From Armillaria gallica (taxonomy: Eukaryota; Basidiomycota; Agaricomycetes; Agaricales; Physalacriaceae), in contig JBANDB010000012.1 of NCBI GenBank assembly GCA_037576215.1, forward strand, positions 1,922,001 to 1,986,000: 64,000 nt of DNA, read 5' to 3'. A model generated the notes under the pieces. It had not been told where the DNA came from. It saw nothing but the letters and a program-made list of their open reading frames with translations, and made no database searches. Shown in pieces: positions 1 through 14,064 of this stretch; within the stretch, counting starts at the first letter, position 1, and every line of letters begins with the position of its first letter. A program made the translations under genes and the position numbers.

Positions 1-760
<760 letters not shown>

Positions 761-982
761 TTCTTGCATTCGAATTTATTGCCAGTTGCCAGTGTCAAAA
801 ATCGTGAAGTAAACTCTCGTGTTTAAATTTTGCCGGCGGCTGTGGCAGTGCAGCGCAGTTGCCGGTGCTCCGCTGGCACAACAGAAACAAATACATCCAC
901 TTCAGACTCGAAATATACTCCAGTGTCCACGAACCTTTGCTGCGCGTCATCTTTTTATTTTGTCTTTCCTTATACTTCATCG

Positions 983-3900
983 ATGTCAGATGAGTATCCG
1001 AGCTTGTTCCGTACGTTGTCGAATACCTCCTCTACCGTGCTTGCTACTCACGTCGGTACTGCGTATGTACAGGCTCGGAACAAATGAGCCTAGTGCAGCT
1101 CTTTGTGCCCACCGAAGTAGCACACGACACCGTCGCCGAACTTGGAGAACTCGGGAATGTTCAATTCAAAGACGTAGGTGTGCTAACGCTGAATCCCACC
1201 TCATGGAACTCACCTCCTACAGCTGAACCCCAGCGTCAATCCTTTTCAACGCTCGTTCGTCGGAGAAATTCGTCGTATTGATGAAATGGCACGTCGAGTG
1301 CGATTTTTTTCCTCCCAGCTCGCAGCCGAGAAGGATGTTGTTCCTATCCGTCCCCTATACGACTCTGCGCCGTTGATTACTGTTGGCCCCCGTGCTGCTC
1401 AGACTCTTGACGAACTGGATGTAACCCTCTCCGAACACGAGTCAAGCTCGTCAAGATGAATGACAGCTACCGGACGCTGAGCACTCGGACGAAGGAGCTT
1501 GTTGAGGCTCGCCATGTGTTACGGGAGACCGCAGTGTTCTTTGACAAGGTCAGACTCCATGTCACCTTCGTAGAACAATGATTTGATAGTTCGCGACAGG
1601 CTCAAGTCCAGCAAAGTGACATTCGCACCTCTTTCGACGAAAGTTCAGCTCCTTTGCTTCAGCACGACGATCGAGAGAACCAATTCTCGACTAGTTCCAA
1701 CATCCCGTTCGACTTGGAGTAAGTCAAAATTGGCTTTATCACTGATATTTTTGCTTATTGCTATGGTCAGGTTTGTCACCGGCACACTTGATCGTGCACG
1801 GGTTCCCACATTTGAACGAGTTCTTTGGCGAGTGCTCCGTGGAAACCTCTACATGAATCACACCGATATCGAGGAACCTTTCGTGGATCCTGCAACTGGC
1901 GTTGAAACTCGCAAAAACGTCTTCATCATCTTCGCTCATGGAGATGCCCTGTTGGCCAAGATACGCAAAGTTGCCGAGTCCATGGGTGCTACGCTGTATC
2001 CCATTGACGCCAATGCTGACAAGCGCGCCGAGGCTCTACGGGAGGTTTCCGTGCGTCTAGAGGACCTTCAAACAGTTCTATACAACACCGGTTCAAATCG
2101 CAGGAGTGAACTCGTTAGGATTGGCGAAAGCCTGCGGAGCTGGCAGGATGTAGTCAAGAAGGAGAAGCTCATTTACGAGACGCTGAATCTATTCAACTAC
2201 GATGTCAGGAGGAAAACGCTCATTGCGGAAGGTTGGGTGCCTACAAGGGACATCACTACGATCCAACTAGCGTTGAGGCATGCGACTGTAAGTTTTAGAC
2301 GGTACCGGCGTGATCTCAAAACTAACTATAAACGTAAAGGAGGAATCTGGTACCAGTGTCCCGCCCATTCTTCATGAGCTCCGTACCAGCAAGACGCCAC
2401 CAACGTTCACCCGTACTAACAAGTTTACGGAAGGCTTCCAAACCATCATGGACAGCTATGGGATTGCGGCCTATCAAGAAGTCAACCCAGGGTTGTTCGC
2501 TGTTGTTACCTTCCCTTTTTGTTCGCGGTCATGTTTGGTGATATCGGTCACGGCTTTATCATTTTCTTTGCTGCGCTGTACATGATTCTGTCGGAGCGTA
2601 AACTTAGCAAAGCGGACCTCGGCGAGGTATGTCTTCAATCAATCTTCTCGATCTCCAACTGAGATATAACGATTATAGATTTTCGGTCAATTCTTCTTGT
2701 AAGTGAACCTCAAACCCGCGCACTTCCTGTATTGATTTTCTTCTCAGTGGGCGGTACATCATCCTTCTAATGGGAATCTTCTCCATTTACACTGGCTTCA
2801 TGTACAACGATATCTTCTCCAAGTCTCTCCATATCTGGCACTCGGGTTGGGACTTCCCAGATGGAGAAGGAAAAGTCACTGGGCATTTCTAACGGACATA
2901 TGTATCCTTTTGGTCTCGATCCTGGCTGGCATGGCGCAGACAACAACCTTGTGTTCGTCAATTCATACAAGATGAAGATGTCTGTTGTTCTCGGTGTCAT
3001 TCACGTTGGTCTTTTCTTTTTCCTCACAGCTCGTTCTGAAGGAGCATTTATAGATGACGTTCGCGTTGTGCTTGCAACTGCCAAATCATTTCAAGTTCAA
3101 ACGACCGGTCGACATCTATGCGAACTTTATACCTCAAATACCTTCCTGCTCTCCATCTTTGGTTATCTGGTCATTTGTATCCTGTACAAGTGGTCCGTTG
3201 ATTGGAGCAAATCCTCTCTGCCGCCGCCCTCGCTCTTGAACATGCTCATTAACATGTTTTTGTCACCGGGTAACATCAAGCCAGGTACTCAATTGTATCG
3301 TGGCCAGTCTGTTGTTCAGGTCATCTTGTTGCTCATGGCATTGGTATGCGTCCCTTGGTTGCTCATCACCAAACCGTATCTTGCCTGGAAGGAAATGAAG
3401 AAGATCCAAGGTCAAGGTTATGTTGGGTTGAATCACGATGCGCCAAGAGATAGCTCCGATGATATCATGGAAGGGGAAGAAGAGGGTAATGGACGGGCCA
3501 TCGCCGAAGATGCTGAAGAAGAACACGTACGTTTCATAGATTGTCCAGTGAAGAGCCGACACTGATGGTGTCTTTCCATGCAGGAGCAGCATGACTTTGG
3601 TGAAGTTATCATCCACCAAGTGATTCACACCATTGAGTTCTGCCTCGGCTGTATCTCGCATACTGCTTCGTACTTGCGTCTGTGGGCGTTGTCTCTTGCG
3701 CATGCGCAGTTGTCCGAGGTGCTCTGGGAAATGACGATCGAAGACTTTTTGAACCCGACAGGCATCTTTGGTTGGATCGGTCTCGTCATCATTGGGGCTA
3801 TGTGGTTCTCCTTGACTATCTTCATCCTGTGTATCATGGAGGTTCGTTGCGTTCCAAGTAACAATGTCGTGTACTAATGTGATGCTGTTTTAGGGTTTGT

Positions 3901-4071
3901 CGGCGTTTCTGCATGCCCTTCGGTTGCATTGGGTGGAGGCGAACAGTAAGCATTTTGAAGGTGGAGGTTATGTACGTGTTGAATTTTTCGAACTCTTTGT
4001 GTGGAGTGCTGATTGTTATGGTTTAGGCCTTTACTCCTCTCAGTTTTGCGAGTGTCGAGTTCAAGGAGTAA
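983..4071 (+). CDS. VPH1: V-type proton ATPase subunit a (Vph1/Stv1), with four apparent 1-nt frameshifts
   Basis: Membrane subunit of the V0 sector that forms the proton half-channels of the vacuolar H+-ATPase. Exon 1 (983-1010) starts [10 protein letters not shown] and splices to [12 protein letters not shown], the standard N-terminus. Later blocks include [47 protein letters not shown], the conserved [17 protein letters not shown] helix and a C-terminal [19 protein letters not shown] is at 4069. One exon is only 20 nt (2679-2698). The frame breaks by one base near 1446, at the T run 2516-2520, at GGG 2881-2883 and near 3140. All are in or beside short homopolymers while the rest is well conserved, so I infer sequence errors rather than decay, but a pseudogene cannot be excluded. 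Confidence 0.88.
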
Positions 4072-4282
4072 CGGATGGTTTATTGAGGATGTCGACTAAC
4101 CCATACCCTTCAATACCTTACTCTCATACAAGTTTTGCGGTCTTCGTGTTCATTTTATTATCGTAGACAAATGAAAGTGAAGGATATCTCTTTGTATGAA
4201 GTGCGGCTTGAAGCTTAGCTTGAAGGGCCAAATGCGTCAATGATTTATTAACAAGGCATACGAGGGAGAACCGTGGCAATGT

Positions 4283-5559
4283 TTGGCATCCATGACGTCA
4301 TCAAACAGTGCCGAATTCAGTCGACGTGGAAGCTCGGTGGAACTGTACAACGAACTTGATCTTGGCTGTATAGGTCATTTGCTTGGCTTTCAATTCCAAG
4401 ATCTCGTCCGAGGCGCTCTCATTGAATGCACCATGTCATCGTCTTATGATCGCGCTTTCGCCACAACAAATAATGCTTTCCTCACTCGCCGCCGAGTTTT
4501 CTCTGATCCTCCCATCTCCTGGCACTCCGCTTATCTCCCTTCCCCGAGAGAGATGCACTCGCCAATGTCATTCCCATCTCAGTACCTGAATCACCTCTGC
4601 TCACTCCCAATACGCCACCTGTATGGTTCTCCGGTATCCCATTTGCGCGTGGAAACAACCCACTCATTGTTCCCATCTTGAACGCCCCGGAGGAAAGCTT
4701 TGCTGCGGACTCTGACAGTTCCACTGATACCTTGGCTGACGCCGCCGAGAAGGGGGGTGAAGGTCTCTGGGCGGGTAGCCAGCTCGGTGTCGTATCTGGT
4801 TTCCAGGCGCTGAGCGGTGCACGTGTGACCTGGGTTGGCAGTGTAGATTTGTTCACTGACAAGTTTGCGAACAAGGAAATATCCAAGTACGTGTATGCAT
4901 CCCCATCTTTTACTGCGTGATTCTCATCCTTTCGAAGGGGCGTGAAATCTGGAAACACACAGTTCGCGCGCGATGTCGCAGCTTGGACTTTCCAAGAGTC
5001 TTTAGTACTGCGCATCGAAGATGGTGACCATCATATCGCGAATACGACGATTTCCAAAGAACAATATACCATCAACGATCCCATAGTCTACTCTGCGGCC
5101 ATTACTCGATTCAACCCGAAGGAGGATGCATGGGAGCCGTACTCCGACATCAAGGATATGCAACTTGAATTCACTATGCTCGACCCACACATCCATACAG
5201 CTTTACCACCTGTAGCGGGAAAACCAGGCATTTACTCTACACAATTCCGCGCGCCTGACCGACATGGCGTGTTTAAGTTTGTAATTGACTACAAGCGCAA
5301 AGGGTACGTGTTTCATTTTGACTGGAAATATGACGGCGTTTAATGTCTGTTGGTGAATAGATGGACGCACCTCCATCACTCAATCACTGTAGCTGTCGTG
5401 CCACCACGGCATGATGGATATCCACGATTCCTTGGTGCAGCTTGGCCATACTACGCTGGTGCTATAAGCACGAGCGTTGGGTTCTTCTTGTTCTCTGCGA
5501 TGTGGCTCGCTGGTGATGTACGCCAGTCGAAGAAAAGTAAATCCCAAAAGACAGAATAG
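4283..5559 (+). pseudogene. Oligosaccharyltransferase beta/48-kDa subunit (WBP1/OST48), 5'-degraded copy 1
   Basis: WBP1/OST48 is a single-pass ER membrane subunit of oligosaccharyltransferase. The 3' two thirds read well: TPNTPPVWFSGIPFARGNN, a DLFTDKFANKEIS block, then exons separated by introns near 4888-4944 and 5302-5359. The end encodes the C-terminal membrane helix (about YYAGAISTSVGFFLFSAMW) and a lysine-rich cytosolic tail, typical of this subunit. The first 100-150 residues, including the signal peptide, are not recognisable. The stretch before 4590 holds LSSLAAEFSLILPSPGTPLIS in another frame, so the frame breaks near a CCCC run at about 4540. I call it a truncated duplicate. Confidence 0.75.
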
Positions 5560-5990
5560 ATGATGGTACGGTCGATGTATTTAAATTTCGTGTGAATTGA
5601 GCTGCCTTTTTTTCTGGGTAAAGAGTGCGCGATTTCCGCGAACAAGGGTAGGCGCCACATTGACTCATGCAGAAAGTTAGATCGACATCGGATCGTGTGT
5701 AACGGAGTAAAGGTTGAGACGTCTATATAAACACCACGTCTAGGACTTTCAGAATTCCGAGCCAGAGCAGGCGAGTATGCCGCCGAATCTGACTAGGCCG
5801 CTGTCTTTTGTCTCTTGTTTTTGTGGGAGCCTGATTGCCGATATCGGGCCTTACGACCGGCGCGTCGACGCGTCCTGCGGTCCCGGCCACTGTCACCCTG
5901 CGTCAGTAAGACTCAATTGAAGCCGAGGTCGTTCGTGTACTCAAACCGTTACCACCCTTCCCTTCACCCACACTTAGCTCTCCCCTTCCA
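5560..5990 (+). other. Conserved WBP1-to-DUF6697 intergenic spacer
   Basis: No gene is seen. The spacer recurs between the same gene pair at about 14730-15116 and 24504-24920. Common elements include a GACCGGCGCGTCGACGCGTC block and a run ending in CTTCCAATGGCTGC at the next start codon. It is probably the promoter and 5' leader of the DUF6697-like gene. Confidence 0.6.
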
Positions 5991-7538
5991 ATGGCTGCTG
6001 TGCCTCCATTTCTTCACGGTCCCGGTATGACTCCAGAAGTTTTCAAATGCCTCGAAGTCTGGTGGGCGTCGAAATACAAAGACGGGTACAATTCGTCTTT
6101 CAATGATCTTGAGCAACTCAAGGTATAGCATATACTTCCTCTGCATGCTCGGACTCTCATGGTTTCCCTATAGGTTGCCTACGGGTTCCAGATGAACAAC
6201 CTGATGTCTTGCCGAGCGAATAACGCGCGCCTTAGCTCGACGATCGACACTTTGCAAGTGGAATCTAAACTGCTGAAGAGGCGAAATGAACTTTTGCAAG
6301 AGGATATTGATCAGGCTAAGCGGACGCAGCAGGAAGCGAGAGACGAGGTTCTAGCTTTGAGAAAAGATAAACAAGATCTCGTGGATCGATTGGCTGCGGT
6401 AGAGAATAAAACAACGGGCCTATCCAAACAGGTATGTAGTATCACTTCCCAACGTCGGACAAGGTAGTTGACACTACTGCAAGATTGATGCCTTCCGAGT
6501 CCAGGCGAAGGCCCTTGCGGGGCAAGCTCACCAACGCCGTCTCGAAATCGTCTCTACGGCATTCGGGAAAACGTCGTTCGTTGAAGAATCCTTCGTTCCA
6601 ACTCGCGTCATATTTAACGATCCTGCACAAATAATGTCTGCACTACCTTCCGTGCGTGTTTAGTCGTGGCGTTTCTCCTCATGCTGACTTTATTTCATCT
6701 AGGAGCTCACGCAGTCTCTGCGGTACGGACCGTCTTGTTTCACCGAGTAATTAATTACAGAAGGCTCAATCTTTTTTAGTGTATACTTCCTTCCTTTGCC
6801 CCCCCAGTCTATGCCTCTGCACATCCCCAACATCGCCCAGGCAGGGTACTGGGTTCATCCTCCCATCACAATTTCCGAAGGAACACCAGTAGAGTTAGTT
6901 GTAGAGGCAAAATCTCACGAGGTGTGTACAGCGCGGTCAACAGTGATATTCCATGTCTAAACCTCTCTTCATTAGTGGCTATACTTGGGTCGATACCTCA
7001 GTGCCCCCCTCGATGGCGAGGATATGAAGCTGTCCGAATGGATCGAATTGGATGCTCAGGTACGTTTCACAAACCGTGACGCTGGTTCACACTGTATTGA
7101 TGGAGAAAACCGTAGACTAAGACAGCCTATTGCACCGCCGTCAGTCGAACTCTGAAGGAGCAAAACCCTGATCAACAAGTCTCGTGTGCCGACATACAGC
7201 GACAGCTGGATTCGGGGGAGTACGCTGCTCCTTGTTACAGCTTACAATGTGTTGGATATGACTTGGCAATACAGGAAGCTTTCGTTAAAGCGTCGACTTC
7301 TCAACCGTTGAATATCGACACTTCAAAACCTTCCCAAAATATTCTGTTGTCCGTGATGGGTGCTGTGAAATCCCTTCATGCGATGCGACGTGTCGACGCT
7401 GACCCGGGACGAAACCATCCCACCTCTATGAAAAAGCGCAGTCATCAGGATGATGATGAGGCGGGTTTGACAAAGAAGGCGCGAGCGGATGGCCTACCTG
7501 CTGGGAGGATGTGCGTTCACGATGAAGACTCGACGTAG
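5991..7538 (+). CDS. Coiled-coil, DUF6697-like protein, copy 1 (one T insertion)
   Basis: Seven exons: 5991-6122, 6174-6431, 6484-6651, 6703-6722, 6761-6921, 6976-7059 and 7116-7538. Apart from one extra T in the run 6772-6777 they give one frame of about 414 codons. Order: N-terminal segment MAAVPPFLHGPGMTPEVFKC; a long coiled coil rich in E, K, Q and R (exon 2); then GYWVHPPITI, WLYLGRYL, LSEWIELD and SLQCVGYDLAI; then a basic tail with MKKRSHQ. The WLY-G-Y, L-EW and CVGYD spacing resembles the basidiomycete DUF6697 family from memory; the function is unknown. Copies 2 and 3 are more damaged, so this is the likeliest live copy. It lies tail-to-tail with a DUF6535 copy. Confidence 0.55.
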
Positions 7539-7610
7539 GTTTCTTCAACGAGTTGGACTACTACTAGTACTGTATTATTATTGTGCGAAGGTTAACATCC
7601 CTATTATTAG

Positions 7611-10600
7611 CTAAACCTGTTGCTCGTGTTCCGGCTTATCCTCTGGCTTTCGACCAAGACACCTTCCTAAAAGGCGATCTAAGCGGCCCTAGAATGAAAG
7701 TCAGTGAACAGCAAAATGTGTTCGAGGAAAAAACATCAGCTCACCATGACAGTATGCGCTCCACCATCAAAAAAGTCATCAAGAACATGTATCGCATATC
7801 TGATGTTGTCTTTTTCGGCTTGGATTTCGTCGGTCTGCAGTGGGCGAATTTCATCATCAGAATCTGACCATACGCGCTGTTCACTGAAAAAGTCCCCGCC
7901 ATCGCCTTGTACCAGATCACGAAGTTTTCCGCGGCATTCATCCCAGGCAGCGTCTCGTGGACGGAGCTGCACCAGTCTTGTGATGTCCCTACGGATGGCA
8001 GTCCGGTCTATATTTCTGAAGCCATGTGTAGCCAGGATAGAGCACATGCAGTAAACAGATTTTGTGGATTATGAGAGGTAGTCAATGTGCGTTGCTTCAT
8101 CCACAGCTCCATCTGATCCATGTTGCATGGCGGAAATTGTTGCAATGTACGCGCTAACCATCGGAACTGAAGCTTCGTGGAATGTATGGTTTCCAAGGAA
8201 CTGTAGACATTTATTTTCAAGGAATGCAGTAACAGCCACCGGAATGTGTTTTGCGAGGAGATTGGTCAACGCCCTACATGCAGGGTCGGACTGGTAAGTA
8301 TTCATACTCCACCACATAGCGGTCTGGTCCCATTGACTTGCCATAAATCAACCATTGATTGGAGACCGATGCAAAGAACAAGCAGAAGGGGCGACAGTAG
8401 TCAAAGAGGAGATAGGTGAGGATAGTGCGATTGCACAACAAGCTCCAATCTGACTTGAGATGAGTGGTGGGACGACACATGAGCAAGGATATCATCAAGC
8501 ACCATCATGACAGCAGTAGCTTCCTGGGATGTGAATGTTTGGTGATGGATCCACCAAACCGCATCGAGTAACGACCGACGAATGGTGGGATGAGACATAT
8601 CAGACTCGGGAAGAGAAAGTCTATGAAGTAGGAATTTGACGACTGCCACAAATGCCCTCAGAGATTCGGGCAATGATGGCTCAGCTAAAGATGAATCTGT
8701 GACGAACTGGGAAAACATGCGGAGAACAAGGTGGTAGATTTTGTCAAGAAAATAGGGTACCGAGTCCTCGAAATTACAAACTGGCAACGAAGAATCGAAA
8801 TCCTGTGTTAGGCCGTTCTGTGATATGTCAAACGAGCCTAAGAAGACAGAGCAGAGATGAAGTGGAAATGAATTGGTATGATCGTCATTATCAGGATCCA
8901 GAGGGCTAAGGACATCTCGGGAGTGGGTCATAAGATGATACCGATAACGTGGCGGTAGCTTTGAAGAAAGGATAATATCAATGAAAAATGCACCAGGACT
9001 GACAGATTCTGTTTCTCCGTTGCTCAAGCGATAACCATTAGATAGGATCGCGACGGTGACCTCGAATGAATCAAATTCAGGGGTAGCAATAAAGGAGCGG
9101 TCCCAGGGAACGCGAGAATAAAAGCGAAGTAAACGTCCGACTTCAAGTGCCATCTCTGGCACTAGTTCGTAATAGGAATCCTTCACCTGGACACATCTGA
9201 GCAAAGATTCCTGCAAGAAATCCATTGCGGAAACATTCTCCCCTAAGTGCAACAAGCTTTTCTTCTGATGCCATCGGCAGTCCCCCAATGGACTGTAAGA
9301 CTATACTTTGGACGGTGGGATTGGAAGTGACTGAGAAGAGCCAGTGCAGTGCTTCAGCCGCCAAATTTATTGACATCTGTCTCACGGACTTGGACTCTAT
9401 CACCGTCAGTGACTGGGGTGTTCTTGCTTGCACACGGGGAAGAGAGTGGAACATGGCGCCAAAATTTCTTCTTTTAAACGAAGAAAGAAAATCTTCTTTC
9501 TTGTGCGATGTCACTCGCGGGACAATACGACAAAAAGACATGTAGACAAGATCACATAGGGGTGTACGGTAAGGGCATTGAGGGAAGATAATGGGAAGGA
9601 TGGCGGCCAACACATATGCAGCATAGACGACAGCCGTTCCTGCACAAATGATCCACGACAGAGCTGCCCGAAGGGGATGTAAGAAAATCACCAAGCCGCT
9701 GAGAAATATGGCGAGAGCGAGATGCATAAGAACAGGGAGTAGTCCTATGATGACTTGAACATGCCACTTTTCAAAGCCGGCATATCGGAACTGACGCGTA
9801 AAACTGCGGTCGCGCGGTGTTCCAGAAGGGAGGGCAACATAATGGTGCAGCCACTGTTTGACGAGAACGGCAACGAGAGCAGTCGTCAGGCTGAGGAACA
9901 GGCTGGTGAACCAGAGTCCGTTCACCCAGATGTCCGTGGTAGCGGGAACAAAGGCGATGGTGGGATTGAGGGGAGAAGGCGTAATGGTGTTGACCGGGGA
10001 ACCATTGGCGATGGCACGTTGAACGAGGACCGATTCATACAGTAGAGAGGCCGACATAGCGGCGTAGTCCGGCTGTAAACTCTGCGACGTTTGCACTACA
10101 AATGTAGTCACGACTGCCGAGAAAAGACCCGCCTTGAACACGGCTCAGTAACGAAGGAAAGCAAAGCAACGAAAGGACTCACAAAGACGAGCAGTACGTC
10201 TACATTATCTCGAGATTCTTCGACCATGTTGACATCGTGATTCCTGCTTTCATCTTCGTACGTTCTCCACACCCTCGCCGCCGGGGCCGCTTCTTCATAG
10301 GGCGCGTCCTCGGGGTATTTTTGTTCGTAGTCGTACGTATCATTGCCTGGTTAGAGATTGATGAGATATAAGAGGAAAAGGATTTGGAGTAGTTTTCTCA
10401 CCTTTCTTAACCGTAGGATTCGATCTCTTCATCCCGAAAACCTTCGCATTGGCCGCATTGGCAGAAGTTGGTGGGGCATGGGCGCGGGCTTGATCTTCTT
10501 CCTCTTCCTCTTCCTCGTCCGACTCTGCGTCCTCTTCCTCCTCGTCCGAGTCTACCTCCGCGCAGCAGGGTTCTGCTCGTGCTCCCCGTCTCCCCCAAAT

Positions 10601-10692
10601 CCTGGTTCTTCGGCCTCTGCATCCTCACGTCCAGGGACTTCCTCCTGTCCAAGATCCAAGGTCGATGTTCTATCGATTTCGCGAATTGACAT
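7611..10692 (-). pseudogene. DUF6535 membrane protein, broken copy 1
   Basis: It is collinear with the intact copy at 16543-19641. The first exon starts MSIREIDRTSTLD at 10692 but runs into TAG after NPAARR, because one base is missing relative to the intact copy. The membrane exon is open from about 10134 to 9143 and carries the four-helix region. Further frame changes occur near 9200-9290, 8400, 8300 and 8050, so the C-terminal 500 residues are scattered over frames. The terminal exon ends with a TAG at 7611. Several independent lesions make this a convincing pseudogene even allowing for sequence error. Confidence 0.8.
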
Positions 10693-11479
10693 AGTGCTAA
10701 GCTGTTGACGGGAGGATGATGGGGAGAGAAGCACGACAGCTGTATGCGTTGGCAGGCCTCGTGGTTACATGTTCCAGCGCTAGAGCAAGCGCCCCAAAGG
10801 GTACTCCCGGCGCTTAACTGATAAATCAATGATTCTTGGAATCATTCAAAATGTACCGTTAGGGCCTTAATGTGAACTTCGAATAGATACAGGAATCAGG
10901 ATACTCTTTGACAAGGCGGAAACAGAAACATTTTCAGCAAGCCCAGCGGTGTTGTCGTCAAATACAGCTTGGTACAGTGCGCGCGCGTGTGTGATCGGAG
11001 GCTTCAAAAAAGTATTCAACCTCCGCGGTGCCCGATCTCGCTCTCTATATGGTACCACCACACCAAGTCTTCTATGTATTCTATTTCAACTATACGGCTG
11101 TTTGGGGAACATGGAAAAATATCACAATACAGATACGTAGTAACACTTTTTGCTGTCGACAACCATTTCAAGATCTGGGTGAAATACTCAACAGCTATAA
11201 TGTTGAGCGGCCCGGATAATATTTATGCACAGTCGATAACGGCACTTTTTCATCGAAGACGTCGTTCCATTTTTGGTGCACCTATTTGGTTGTCCCTGGT
11301 CCCAGCTTGAAAGGATATCGTACCATTCGCTATCCACTCGCAGACAACCTAAAGACTGTTCTTTCACTGGGGCATATATTGTTCCATGAACAATAATTCA
11401 GTTATATTAGCACCAGATCGCTCGGTGTATGGACGATGCATAAGAGACGTGGAATGTCGATGTAGCGGATTGCATGAAT
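10693..11479. other. DUF6535 upstream flank followed by unassigned sequence
   Basis: 10693-10872 is the 5' flank of the DUF6535 gene and matches 16400-16542 (inverted) and about 30021-30160. Beyond 10873 the similarity stops. I recognise no gene in 10873-11479; short open frames there have no family I know. Confidence 0.5.
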
Positions 11480-12700
11480 GAGCTGTCAGTACGAGAGGGT
11501 TGGCTATTTGGTAGACTTTCAAACTCGACACCTCAATGACGGGTTTGGCCGCTTTCTTCGACCTTTCAGCCTTGGGCTTTTGCACACTGGGACAAGTACC
11601 CGCCAAACTAAGCATGCAATCTCCACATTTTGGGCGGACAGGCAAACAAACCATCTTGTAGAAGCTTCAGCATTTATCTGTGGAAAAATTGGACGCTTAC
11701 CTGCCCAAAGACGACGAGTGGATAGTTGATCTCTGGGTATAGCTCTGTCGGAAGCCAGGACTGGAATCTATGGACGGGCTGTCGTTCATATTCTGGGGAA
11801 TAGGATGGAAGAATGATACTAACCGCGTCTCCTCTAAGGTTTTCGTCGGAGGTCTATGCCACCCTAGACGGTTTGTTATTCGATGGACATGTATGTCAAC
11901 GCCGATACCATGATTACTGGGCAGAAATCAGTCTCAGTCACTTGAGAACGGAAGGAAGAGAAATACAGATTCCACGCTATTTGAAGCGCTAGAAAGGCTA
12001 TCTTGGGACCGACTTTCGGTAGAGAGCATAGTTCATCAACGGTTTTCGGGACGTCTGAAATCGAACTCGTCTCGGAGTCGCATTGCTGTCTGTTTGACAT
12101 ATCTAAGAGGAAAATGAGCAGGCATTGATACGTAGAATCAAGACAGGACGCACTGTGTCTTCCGCCTCCAAAATCCGACCTCGGCAATAGCTTCCGCAAT
12201 ACTGCTATCTTCTGCATCGATGATACCTTGCACGGATATACTACCGCCTAGTGTAGCTCGCAGTTGCTTTACTGCAGCGTCAGTAACCTCATCCTTCGTT
12301 TGCGACGAAAGTATGAGTGACACAAGGGTAGCAAAACATTGATTCTAGCTACTATTCAGCACATGTACTGGAAGGATTGGGGGGCGTCTCACCTGAGTTC
12401 CTTTTCGTTCAGTGGTGCGGGATCCCTTACCGGGGCCACAGTGGAGCGCATAGCTTTTATCGCATCGTAAACATCCCTCCACCTTTCCGGTACTGGATGG
12501 GGAGTCTCCAATGGCTGAGGTATCGGTTTGGGCTTCTTCAGCGACGACGAGGGCGACCTATTCGTCTTTGCGCGCGTGGGTGGGGATATATTTGCGTGTT
12601 CCTCGATGTCCTGTACGGTATCTTCTAGTTTGTCGTGTTTCGACCGTCGAGCAGATTCCCGGTCGTTGCTCAACTCTTCCTCCAGCTTCACAAGTGTTAC
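11480..12700 (-). pseudogene. Endonuclease III homologue NTH1, copy in unit a, fused to THI20 remnant
   Basis: It matches the intact NTH1 at 34759-36047 from the lysine/serine-rich N-terminal domain ([15 protein letters not shown]) through [18 protein letters not shown], the helix-hairpin-helix region and the cysteine-cluster exon. The first 25 or so codons are missing: at about 12700 the sequence passes directly into a piece of THI20 intron (IGKKF). The hairpin reads LPKVGPKIA instead of LPGVGPKMA, so a core glycine is lost. Frames are broken between exons. The same fusion point is seen at about 33004. Confidence 0.8.
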
Positions 12701-13241
12701 TGCACGGTAGAATTTCTTGCCGATCAAGATAAAGGACATGGATACTGGTATCCTAGTGATGGAATGAAGGTGATTGAGTGGGCCATAGCCCAGCGGATAC
12801 CCATGCGAGTAGACGAAACTCCGGCCGTTGGGACCTCCTATAAGGTATATAACGGGAATACAGTGTCATGGACAGAGATACTCACGAGACAAAGGTTATC
12901 TCTGCATCAAAGAGCATCCTAGCCTTCAGCGCGTCCATGCTGATATCCTGGATTACAGACAGAATCTTTTGCGACGAGTTGGTCAGTCACCTGCAATGCG
13001 TGTCAATAATTTGATGTACTCACCTGTCAAACAGTGGGGGCAAAGGAAAGACATCTTGAATGTGTACCGTATTCTCTGCGACCAAAGCTGTAATTGCACT
13101 AGCTTCATAGCACCCGTTTGCGGTGAACACCTTGAGATCCGCCTTGAGAAGCAGATGTATCGGTTTCCCTGGCGCAGCAATATCAGATCCACACTACAGT
13201 CCACTCCGATAGTCAGCACGACTCGGCGGAGGCTGCTGCAT
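12701..13241 (-). pseudogene. THI20 remnant, copy in unit a, with two internal deletions
   Basis: It contains the N-terminal ThiD exons of THI20 (13241 downward) and the short linker exon before the TenA domain. Two segments present in the intact gene are missing: the TenA part (joined to NTH1 at about 12700), and the C-terminal half of ThiD, where the exon at CATCAAAGAGCATCC is joined to the linker intron near 12890. It cannot encode either enzyme. Identical deletion points occur in the copy at 33005-33468. Confidence 0.75.
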
Positions 13242-13385
13242 GATTCGAATCAAGTTTAGCGCAGGGCTGCAGACGAGAAGAGTAGGGGTCAAGTTCGAGT
13301 CCTTCTCAGGCTTGTTTGCTTAGTCAGCACTTTACGCACCGGCTATGTGGACCGGTATGTGGCCTTTTCTCTTAGGTTCACAGTC

Positions 13386-14021
13386 ATGTCGTTAGCATCC
13401 TCTCCTTCTTTCTCGCCTACATTCGAGCCAGTATCTAAGAAAGGCCAAAAATCGAAAGACAAACCAGACGGAGTTGTCCTGCAGGAGAATACAGATGGCG
13501 GGGAAGTTGATTGGGAGATGACGAGGTGGGAATATGGCTTATACGCGTCTCACAGAATGTGCGCTCTCAGAACTTCTTCACACTCTTCCCGATCTGACCT
13601 TTTTCTCCTGGTCTAGATGAAAACTAATTATCTGGAGAACGTTACTATTGAGACACCACAAGGCTTTCTGAGCACGAATTTAAGCAAAATATCCGGAAAT
13701 CGCATTTTTACGATATTTGGAGCATTGGCAATGATGATAGGCCCCTTGGCGGAGACGAAGTTGGTAGCCTGGAATGTCTGCGGAAAAAATGGGTGATATG
13801 TCTCTCGGTAGGGCATTGTCGTCATTGAGGATATACGAATGCTCATAATTTGGTGCCCAGTTCCCCGTTCCATAGCGCGATGTTTAGTGATTCCAAGAGC
13901 AACTGTGCCTCCTACAGCAGCGGAAAGTCTGACGAAGGAGCCATACCGGAAATCCACCCTACCCAAAGGAACTATTAACACACACCTTCCAGCCAGACGA
14001 TCCTAACATGGAACAACCTAT
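13386..14021 (+). pseudogene. RPA34 (RNA polymerase I subunit) remnant, unit a
   Basis: It starts with the same ATG context as the intact gene (MSLASSPSFSP) and keeps pieces of the acidic N-terminal region (GVVLQENTD), the central exon and the PKELL-like C-terminal part. The basic EVDEHGK segment and much else are deleted and frames are mixed. It ends near NMEQP at about 14021, where it runs into WBP1 sequence. Confidence 0.75.
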
Positions 14022-14064
14022 CTCCTCTCCTCTCTCCCCGAACGGCATCTGTACAGTCCTCTGG

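Noticed and set aside
10949..11310. Overlapping short open frames reading VPPHQVFYVFYFNYT and similar
   Set aside because: No family recognised and no continuation by splicing; kept only as unassigned sequence.
13280..13310. B-box-like GTTCGAGTCC, also near 33520
   Set aside because: It is part of the copied THI20/RPA34 spacer; no cloverleaf can be drawn.
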